Shown: positions 57,786-64,000 of the stretch, in pieces
Layout: each line of letters starts with the position of its first letter
How positions within the stretch are numbered: the stretch's first letter is position 1
The notes under the pieces: generated by a model
What the model was told of the DNA's origin: nothing
Databases searched by the model: none
The model's input: only the letters and a program-made list of their open reading frames with translations
Position numbers and translations under genes: made by a program
Assembly: GCF_003640395.1 (NCBI RefSeq)
Contig: NZ_RBZQ01000002.1
Coordinates: 62,001 to 126,000, forward strand
Source: Stutzerimonas urumqiensis
GTDB taxonomy: Bacteria > Pseudomonadota > Gammaproteobacteria > Pseudomonadales > Pseudomonadaceae
Direction of reading: 5' to 3'
Length of the DNA: 64,000 nucleotides

Positions 57786-59526
57786 ACCGGTCCTTGCCGT
57801 CCTTGATCACGAGAATGTCTTCCATGATCAAGTACTGCAGATCAGACCCATAGAACATATCCAGCGCATCGGTCGGTGAGCAGATCATCGGCTCGCCGCG
57901 GCGATTGAGTGAGGTGTTGAGGGATACGCCGTTGCCGGTGAGCTTCTCGAGTTCGACCATCAGGTCGTACCAGCGCGGGTTATGGCGGCGCTCCAGCACC
58001 TGGGCGCGGGAGGTGCCGTCTTCGTGGACGACTTCTCCGACGCGCTCTTTCCACGCCTCGTTGACCTCGAAGGTGAAGGTCATGAAGGGGCTCGGGTGGT
58101 CGACCTTGAGCATCTGCGGCGCGACGGTGTCGAGCATGGACGGGCAGAATGGCCTCCAGCGTTCGCGGAACTTGATCTGCTCGTTGATGCGGTCCGCCAC
58201 GCCCGGAATGCTGGGGCAGCCGATGATCGAGCGGCCGCCGAGCGCGCGCGGGCCGAACTCCATGCGGCCCTGGAACCAGGCCACCGGGTTGCCGTCGACC
58301 ATGATCTTCGCGATGCGCTCGGGCATGTCGTCGATCTTCTGCCAAACCGGTTTGTTCGGATGACGCGCACAGGCAGCGATGACGTCTTCGTTGCTGAAGG
58401 ACGGGCCGAGGTAAACGTGCTCCATCTTCTCCACCGGCACGCCGCGCTGATGAGACACATAAGCCGCGGCGCCGACCGCCGTGCCCGCATCGCCGGACGC
58501 GGGCTGCACGAACAGCTCCTTCACGTCGGGCCGAGCGATGATCTTCTGGTTCAGTTTGACATTCAGCGCGCAGCCGCCCGCGAAGGCGATCTTGCCGGTT
58601 TCTCGGATGATGCCGCCGAGGTAGTAATCCATCATCTCGAGCGCCAGCTTCTCGAACAGCGCCTGCATGCTCGCCGCGTAGTGGATGTACGGGTCGTCAG
58701 CGATGTCACCCTCGCGCTTGGGCCCCAGCCACTCGATCAGCTTGGGCGAAAAGTAGTAACCCTTGCCCTTTTCCTTGTAGCGGCGGAAGCCGATGACGTT
58801 GGCGTAATCGGTGTTGATGGTCAGCTCGCCATTTTCGAATTTGGCGAGACGCGAGAAGTCGTATTTGGCCGCATCGCCATAGGGCGCCATGCCCATGACC
58901 TTGAACTCACCGTCGAGCATCTCGAAGCCCAGGTATTCGGTGATCGCGCCATACAGGCCACCCAGCGAATCGGGATCGTAGAACTCCTTGATCTTGTGGA
59001 TGCGTCCGTTCTCGCCCCAACCGAAAAAGGTGGTGGCGTACTCGCCCTTGCCGTCGATGCCGAGGATGGCGGTCTTTTCGGTGAAGCCCGAGCAGTGATA
59101 GGCGCTAGAGGCATGCGCCAGGTGGTGCTCGACCGGCTCGATCCTGACCTTTTTGAGATCGAATCCGAGCTGTTGCAGGCACCACTGGATGCGCTTCTTG
59201 TAGCGGTGATAACGGCGATTGCCCATGAAGATCGCGTCGAGCGCACGGTCCGGGGCGTACCAGTAGCGCTTGGCGTAATGCCAGCGGGCCTTTTTGAAGA
59301 TGCTGATGGGTGCGAATGGAATGGCCACGACGTCGACATCGGCCGGCTTGATGCCAGCCTGCTCCAGGCAGAACTTCGCCGACTCGTAGGGCATGCGGTT
59401 CTTGGCATGCTTGTCCCGCACGAAGCGCTCTTCCTCGGCGGCCGCGATCAGCTTGCCGTCGATGTACAGCGCAGCAGAAGGATCATGGCTGAGGGCGCCG
59501 GAAAGGCCGAGAATGGTCAATGCCAC
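57772..59526 (-). CDS. wapO: LPS core carbamoyltransferase (NodU/CmcH family)
   Basis: Transfers a carbamoyl group to a core heptose. The 584 residues start MALTILGLSGALSHDPSAAL (GTG start with AGAGG upstream). The family blocks are PVEHHLAHASSAYHCS (metal-binding His), GIDGKGEYAT, and FQGRMEFGPRALGGRSI. It is very similar, from memory, to the protein beside the core kinases in P. aeruginosa. The high conservation suggests strong selection on this core modification. Confidence 0.9.
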   Translation of the reverse strand: MALTILGLSGALSHDPSAALYIDGKLIAAAEEERFVRDKHAKNRMPYESAKFCLEQAGIKPADVDVVAIPFAPISIFKKARWHYAKRYWYAPDRALDAIFMGNRRYHRYKKRIQWCLQQLGFDLKKVRIEPVEHHLAHASSAYHCSGFTEKTAILGIDGKGEYATTFFGWGENGRIHKIKEFYDPDSLGGLYGAITEYLGFEMLDGEFKVMGMAPYGDAAKYDFSRLAKFENGELTINTDYANVIGFRRYKEKGKGYYFSPKLIEWLGPKREGDIADDPYIHYAASMQALFEKLALEMMDYYLGGIIRETGKIAFAGGCALNVKLNQKIIARPDVKELFVQPASGDAGTAVGAAAYVSHQRGVPVEKMEHVYLGPSFSNEDVIAACARHPNKPVWQKIDDMPERIAKIMVDGNPVAWFQGRMEFGPRALGGRSIIGCPSIPGVADRINEQIKFRERWRPFCPSMLDTVAPQMLKVDHPSPFMTFTFEVNEAWKERVGEVVHEDGTSRAQVLERRHNPRWYDLMVELEKLTGNGVSLNTSLNRRGEPMICSPTDALDMFYGSDLQYLIMEDILVIKDGKDRYDAA

Positions 59527-59623
59527 GGTTGAAAGCCTCTTGAAAGCAGCCGGAAGTTCGAGGCAGCGCGCCTGGAGCTTCCGTACAGGTGTGATTCGAC
59601 CCCGCAGGGCTTTTCTTCCAGCT

Positions 59624-61066
59624 TCAAGCCTCGGGCCTCAAGCTGTCTTTCGGTAAACGTGCATCCAGCAGTCGATACAGCGCCGACTCCCTCGGCCAGT
59701 TGCGCAGAAACCTGGCCCTGTCTCGCGCATAGGCGCGGGCGAAGCGCGTATCGCTGCGATGCTGACGCATGGCATCCAGGTCGATCAACGCCCAATGCTC
59801 ACCCGTCCACATCAGATTGTGCCCCTTCAGGTCGCCATGACTGATGCGCTCGCGCACGAGCGCGGCAAACAGCTGCTCGAGTGCGTTCAATTGCTTTTCG
59901 GGGGGCGCATTGTCGAGGTACGGCTCGAAAGCCGCAATGGCGTCGTGCCCCTCGAGGAACTCGGTCACCAGCCACGCCCGCCCGCGCAGCCAGCAGCAAC
60001 GCGACTCGCGGACGGCGATCGGCCTGGCGGTACCGATGCCGAGGAAGCCCAGGCGCTGGCCCTCGATCCAGCTATGCCAGGCGCGACTGGGCCGCCAGAA
60101 GCGTTTGAGCCAGTGCCCGAGCCCCTTGATGTTGTAGCGCTTGAGCAACAGCGGCTGCCCGTCATGCGGGACGCAGGCGACCGTTGCCGTGTTGCCGTCC
60201 TTGTACAGGCGCACCGCGCGCGCCATCAGCGCATCGGGATCGTCCAGCAGCGCGCCGAAGCGCTGGAGATCGGCCCGGCGGACCGCCCTGAGTCCTTGCG
60301 TCCCTCGCTCGACACTGAACAGGCTGCAGTCGCGGCCCGCCTTTTTCAGGTAATCGCGCAGGCGCCACTGCCGGACGCGTCGCACCTCGGCGCGCAATGC
60401 CTGCGCATCCAGCGCATGCACGGAGTTGGCCTGTCGATAAGGCTCCAACAGCCGTGGGATGTGGTCGTCGACGTCCGCGGGTAGCTGAGCGAAGAACACC
60501 GCCAGGTTCTTCGACGCCCGTTCCGCCGACAGCGGCGCCCCGGCACGCTCGGCGTGCACGCCGCCGCCATCGACGACATGGAGCCTGCCGTCGGCCCGCA
60601 GGAGGTTGTCCAGGTGCAAGTCGTCCTGCCAGATCCCCTGGCGATGCATCTGCGCCACGAGCATCAACGCCTCGCCCAGCACGTCTCGCTGAGCCGGCGA
60701 CAGGCAGGGCTCGGCCTCGTGACGGCGCCAGGCATCCCAGAGGCTTTCGGCCTGCTCGAGAAACGCGAACAGCAGCCAGCCGCCCTCGCCGTCCTGCCAG
60801 CCGTCATCAAGCAGAGGTGCCGTCGGCATGCCGGCCTCGACGATCGATCGCGCCCCGGCACGCTCGCGCGCATAGGCCTTGGCAGCGCGCGGACCGACCA
60901 GCAGCTTGGCCAGCACGGCGCGGCCCTTCCAGACCCCCCGGCCGACGTAACGCTGCCCTGGCAGCACACGCAACCAGGCGTCGATGATCAGCTCCGCGCC
61001 GCCCAGCCGCAGCGAACAGGGCACCGCGGGCTCGCGCCCGGCGCGGGCGAGCGACGCAAGGGTCAT
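59624..61066 (-). CDS. LPS core kinase with two tandem kinase domains
   Basis: A 480-residue protein with two kinase-fold halves. The first has VGRGVWKGRAVLAKLL, GIWQDDLHLDNLLRA and HVVDGGGV. The second has PLLLKRYNIKGLGHWLKRF, ISHGDLKGHNLMWTG and ALIDLDAM. Both retain a catalytic-Asp motif and a metal Asp. The start has GGAG upstream. Likely phosphorylates core heptose residues; it lies with wapO and waaP. Homologue in P. aeruginosa is, as I recall, a single gene of the same size. Confidence 0.83.
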   Translation of the reverse strand: MTLASLARAGREPAVPCSLRLGGAELIIDAWLRVLPGQRYVGRGVWKGRAVLAKLLVGPRAAKAYARERAGARSIVEAGMPTAPLLDDGWQDGEGGWLLFAFLEQAESLWDAWRRHEAEPCLSPAQRDVLGEALMLVAQMHRQGIWQDDLHLDNLLRADGRLHVVDGGGVHAERAGAPLSAERASKNLAVFFAQLPADVDDHIPRLLEPYRQANSVHALDAQALRAEVRRVRQWRLRDYLKKAGRDCSLFSVERGTQGLRAVRRADLQRFGALLDDPDALMARAVRLYKDGNTATVACVPHDGQPLLLKRYNIKGLGHWLKRFWRPSRAWHSWIEGQRLGFLGIGTARPIAVRESRCCWLRGRAWLVTEFLEGHDAIAAFEPYLDNAPPEKQLNALEQLFAALVRERISHGDLKGHNLMWTGEHWALIDLDAMRQHRSDTRFARAYARDRARFLRNWPRESALYRLLDARLPKDSLRPEA

Positions 61067-61136
61067 CGCATCTTCTCCGAACGCGGGCCGCAGACAGCCC
61101 AGCGCCGTTGCCCAGACGAGGATGGAAGACGGCAGC

Positions 61137-61874
61137 TCATTCGCGCCCCTCGAAATACCGCAGCACCGCGGCGATCCGCCCCTTGTCCTGGGCCTGCAAG
61201 CGGCGCCGCTCGATGTATTGCAGGTAGAAGCGCAGGCGCTGGGTTCGGCTGAGGTGGCGCTTGGCGAGCTTGTCCAGGCAGGCTAGATCCTTGATGACCC
61301 GGCGCGTAAGGAACGGGCCGCGCCAGAAGGTGCCGGCAGGGCAATCGATGAGAAACAGCCGGGCCTCGGCATCGACCAGCAGATTGCGCCACTTAAGGTC
61401 GTTATGGGCGAAGCCGTGGCTGTGCAGGGTGCGTGTCGCCGCCGCCAATTGCAGGCTGACCTGCTGCACCCAGCGGGCATCATCGAGCCTGGGATCGCCG
61501 GCGCTGGCCATGTGTGCGAGGTCCTCGGAGGTTTCGATCTCCCGGGTCACCAGCGCGCCGCGGGCGAATCGTCCGGCCCGCCGCTCGGCACCGTAGGCAA
61601 CGATCGGCGCCGTCGGGATACCCCAGCGCTGGAACAGCTGGAGGTTCTGCCATTCGGCCTCGACGCGCGAGCGACCGAGGAAACGTCGCAACCCCTTGCC
61701 TGCCCCCTGGTAGCGCTTGACGTAATAACGCACGCCTTCGTGCTCGACCCGGATGACCTCCGAAAGCGGATCGCGCGTCAGCGGTTCGCCCTCGAGCGCA
61801 AAGACCCGGTCCAGGCTGCCGAACGGTTCGGTGAGCCTGCCGCACGCGGGCTCGAGTACCCAGTGGCTCCTCAT
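61137..61874 (-). CDS. LPS core heptose kinase-like protein
   Basis: A 245-residue single-domain kinase. YYVKRYQGAGKGLRRFLG holds the ATP-binding Lys. The catalytic loop is GFAHNDLKWRNLLVD and the metal site FLIDCPAG. Its ATG overlaps the stop of the GT9 gene as ATGA. Similar to WapP/WapQ of P. aeruginosa; which of the two cannot be decided here. Confidence 0.84.
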   Translation of the reverse strand: MRSHWVLEPACGRLTEPFGSLDRVFALEGEPLTRDPLSEVIRVEHEGVRYYVKRYQGAGKGLRRFLGRSRVEAEWQNLQLFQRWGIPTAPIVAYGAERRAGRFARGALVTREIETSEDLAHMASAGDPRLDDARWVQQVSLQLAAATRTLHSHGFAHNDLKWRNLLVDAEARLFLIDCPAGTFWRGPFLTRRVIKDLACLDKLAKRHLSRTQRLRFYLQYIERRRLQAQDKGRIAAVLRYFEGRE

Positions 61875-62875
61875 CGGGACGCCCGGCAGGCCAGCGCCGA
61901 AGGGATGCGCCACAACGGCACGAAGGGCCGCCAGACATGACGCCCGCGCACCTTGAAGGTCAGCAGGGGCGCGATGACCTGGTTGTGCGGATTGAAGCCT
62001 GGCCGCCAGACGAAGTCAGGACGTTTGCGAGTGATCGTGAAGGTGCGCAGCCCCATCAGCGACCCGAGATGGCCGCCACCCGAATCGTTGCTGATGACCA
62101 CCTCGCAGCCGGCCAGATGGTCCATCAGGTGCTTGATCGAGTCGAACGAACGTACCGGAAACGGCCGCGCCGCCGCCTCGATCTGCGCCTGCTCGACTGG
62201 CATGCAGACGAATTCGACCCGCCAGCCCAGTCGCTCCAGGCGCCTGGCCAACCTGATGAACCCGTGCAGCGAGTAGTTCTTGCTGGGCTCGGGCGTGGTC
62301 GGAAAGATCGAAACGCAGGGCCGCGTCGCCTGGCCCGCCGTGGGCAGGTGCACCTGCACAGGCTCGTCGCAAGACAGTCCGAACACCTCGCGCGCATAGT
62401 GATCGACCCACTGCACCATGCTCCACCCGGTCCGCGATTGCAGGCACAGGGGCCGGCAGGCGCCGGCGAAGGTCATGCCCGCCACGGTCACGGCGCGGCC
62501 GTCGAGCGCCAGCGAGCGCGGCAACTTCTTCGCCGTGACATAGGCGACGTTCGGCGCCTGCAGGACGTCGTCGATGGCCTCTCCGGTGCGGTGCAGCCAG
62601 TTCACGTAGCTGACGACCAGATCGTGCGTCGCGGCCAGCTGCGCCAGGCTGAGGCCCGCATCATCCTTCAGCTCGATCCACGGGAAGTAGGCCTGGGCCG
62701 ATACCAGCAACCCGGAATGGAAGCTGACCTGCGCCCCGCTGCGGTGAAAGATCCAGGCCAGGTGCAGGTAGAGCGTGACGTCGCCGAGCGCCGGGCAAGG
62801 TACGACGGCGACCCGCTTGGCCCGGAACGCCGCGTTCGTCGGCGTCAACTGCCCTTGCCGAGCGGCGACGCTCAC
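61871..62875 (-). CDS. GT9-family heptosyltransferase-like protein
   Basis: A 334-residue GT-B protein of the heptosyltransferase family: AVVPCPALGDVTLYLHLAW at the N-terminus, FPTTPEPSKNYSLHGFIRL and the donor-site EVVISNDSGGGHLGSLMGL. The GTG at 62875 overlaps the waaP stop as GTGA. A third heptose or another sugar added to the core is plausible. It sits between kinase genes, a place where I recall no GT9 in P. aeruginosa. Confidence 0.82.
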   Translation of the reverse strand: MSVAARQGQLTPTNAAFRAKRVAVVPCPALGDVTLYLHLAWIFHRSGAQVSFHSGLLVSAQAYFPWIELKDDAGLSLAQLAATHDLVVSYVNWLHRTGEAIDDVLQAPNVAYVTAKKLPRSLALDGRAVTVAGMTFAGACRPLCLQSRTGWSMVQWVDHYAREVFGLSCDEPVQVHLPTAGQATRPCVSIFPTTPEPSKNYSLHGFIRLARRLERLGWRVEFVCMPVEQAQIEAAARPFPVRSFDSIKHLMDHLAGCEVVISNDSGGGHLGSLMGLRTFTITRKRPDFVWRPGFNPHNQVIAPLLTFKVRGRHVWRPFVPLWRIPSALACRASR

Positions 62876-63687
62876 AGCGCGCCCCCGTAACGCTGCTTGC
62901 GCGCGAGCAATCGGGCAGCCTTGCGTTCGAGCCGCCGCAATAGGGCCTGCTCCTGCGCCAGAACCTGGCGCAGCGGTCGCTCGAAGTAACGACGTAGAAA
63001 ACGCAGTTTGTCGCGTTCGGTCAGACCAATGCCAAGCGCTGAAAAGTAGAGCCCGGCCAGGTCCTTGTCCCGCCAGCGACGCGGCACCGCATCGCGTGTC
63101 TGGGCGCGGTGCAGATCGATCAGCGACAGCCGCAGCGCATCGGGCGCCACCGGCGTGTCGGTGTGCAGCAGGAAGTGGCAGATATAGAAGTCGCGATGGT
63201 TGACGCCGGCGCGGTGCATGGTCCCGGCCATGCGGGCGACCTCGGCGATCAGGGCGCGCTTGATGACCGGAGAGGGCGGCCGCTCGAGCCAGTCGGCGGT
63301 GTAGTCCTCGAGGCTGATCGTCGGCGCCAGCTCCTCGGTGATGATGAACGAATGCTGCCGCGCCGGATTGGCGCCCCGCTCGCCGTAGGCCACCGCCGTC
63401 ATCGTCGGCACGCCCGCCTGGTGCAGCCTTTCCAGCGCCCGCCATTCCTGGCCCGCGCCGAGCACCGGACGTTTTCCGAGCGACAGGTTCTTGAAGATCT
63501 CGCCCCAGCCGATACCGCGGTGGATCTTGACGAAATACCCCCGCCCGGCCACCTCGGTGCGCAGCGTGCGCCGCCCTTCGAGCGCGCGGTAGACCTGGCC
63601 GTGCAGCGCCTCGACGGCCTCGAACGGATCGCGATCGGCCCAGAGCGTGGCGAACGGCGCCTTGAGGACCAGCGCCTGCGTCTTCAC
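62872..63687 (-). CDS. waaP: LPS heptose I kinase WaaP
   Basis: Essential inner-core kinase of pseudomonads (271 residues). TLRTEVAGRGYFVKIHRGIG carries the ATP Lys, GVNHRDFYICHFLLHTD the catalytic Asp, and LSLIDLHRAQTRD the metal Asp. The start is GTG 63687, overlapping the waaG stop as GTGA, with GGAG eight bases before it. It is followed by the GT9 and further kinases. Confidence 0.95.
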   Translation of the reverse strand: MKTQALVLKAPFATLWADRDPFEAVEALHGQVYRALEGRRTLRTEVAGRGYFVKIHRGIGWGEIFKNLSLGKRPVLGAGQEWRALERLHQAGVPTMTAVAYGERGANPARQHSFIITEELAPTISLEDYTADWLERPPSPVIKRALIAEVARMAGTMHRAGVNHRDFYICHFLLHTDTPVAPDALRLSLIDLHRAQTRDAVPRRWRDKDLAGLYFSALGIGLTERDKLRFLRRYFERPLRQVLAQEQALLRRLERKAARLLARKQRYGGAL

Positions 63688-64000
63688 GAACGCGCTCCGA
63701 GAATGACGTCCGCCGCCCGCTCGGGCATCGAATACAAGTCAGCCTGGTCGGCGAACGCCAGGGCATTGGCCGACCAGTGACGACGCGCCTCATCGTCGAC
63801 CAGCATCTCGGCCAGCAGACGGTCCAGGGTGCGCTGTTCGAAGGGGCTGGGCACCACTCGGCCGGCCTTCGCGTCATCGATGTAATGGGCGTATCCGCAG
63901 ACCTCGGTGGCCAGCACCGGCAGACCGGCGACCAACGCCTCGAGCAGCACGGTGCCCGTGTTCTCGTTATAGGCCGGGTGGATCAACAGGTCCGCGCCGA
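63684..64000 (-). CDS. waaG: LPS core glucosyltransferase, C-terminal part (cut by window edge)
   Basis: Partial GT4 enzyme; only the last ~105 residues are in the window. They contain HPAYNENTGTVLLEALVAGL, where E-x7-E is the donor-binding motif of WaaG, and end with VILGARS. Its stop overlaps the waaP start. The N-terminal part continues beyond base 64000. Confidence 0.85.
   Translation of the reverse strand, partial: GADLLIHPAYNENTGTVLLEALVAGLPVLATEVCGYAHYIDDAKAGRVVPSPFEQRTLDRLLAEMLVDDEARRHWSANALAFADQADLYSMPERAADVILGARS

Noticed and set aside
57982-59532. A 516-codon plus-strand frame
   Set aside because: Antisense shadow of the carbamoyltransferase, whose motifs are unambiguous on the minus strand.

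Overview
The window is GC-rich, gene-dense chromosome from a gammaproteobacterium of the Pseudomonas lineage (Pseudomonas sensu lato, possibly the stutzeri group). The evidence is the order of the backbone genes. The left end reads parE, yqiA, cpdA, a DUF1249 gene, nudF and a small lipoprotein gene. The right end reads thiC, tolC/opmH, waaA, emrE, hldE, msbA and the waaL-to-waaG LPS-core cluster. From memory of P. aeruginosa, the lipoprotein gene and thiC are close neighbours there. I saw no tRNA, rRNA, CRISPR array, transposase, integrase or phage gene.

Region 1 (1-5046) is backbone. It holds the topoisomerase IV subunit gene parE (cut by the window edge), an esterase, cAMP phosphodiesterase, a DUF1249 protein, ADP-ribose pyrophosphatase and a lipoprotein that seems to start at an ATT codon.

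Region 2 (5047-39287) is a roughly 34-kb surface-structure block lying between two backbone genes. Its left arm (5043-10614, minus strand) makes an initiating N-acetylated 6-deoxyhexosamine lipid (WbpM, WbpL, a WbpK-like reductase) and GDP-mannose (WbpW/ManC). Four cysteine-free DUF4214 proteins follow: a trypsin-like protease, a small RTX-like protein, a 1482-residue cadherin-repeat adhesin and a 590-residue Ala/Thr-rich protein that looks like an abundant surface protein. On the minus strand a run from 36732 down to 22190 encodes a complete type I secretion system (ABC ATPase, HlyD adaptor, TolC-like protein), then the O-antigen ABC exporter Wzm/Wzt, a 1266-residue methyltransferase/coiled-coil/double-GT4 fusion, and two tandem acyltransferase-SGNH proteins. 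Two separate GT4 genes flank these parts. The set resembles the E. coli O8/O9a polymannan system (manC, wzm, wzt, wbdD, wbdA, wbdB, wbdC), with chain terminator and polymerase apparently fused. The right edge carries a decayed Nudix hydrolase gene.

Region 3 (39288-47748) returns to backbone: thiC under a TPP riboswitch, the housekeeping tolC, waaA (Kdo transferase), emrE and three small-metabolism or unknown genes.

Region 4 (47749-64000) is the LPS inner-core and export cluster: hldE (heptose precursor), msbA (lipid A flippase), several LPS-kinase-like proteins, a GT32 glycosyltransferase, the O-antigen ligase waaL, a two-domain GT25 protein, a GT4 (wapH-like), the carbamoyltransferase wapO, a GT9 protein, waaP, and waaG cut by the window edge.

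Taken together the window encodes synthesis of the LPS core, synthesis, export and ligation of an ABC-type O antigen, and a co-located type I system whose likely cargo are the DUF4214 proteins. The most interesting reading is a coupled LPS/surface-protein system, analogous in layout to the Caulobacter S-layer locus. That reading is inference from gene context and composition and has not been tested.
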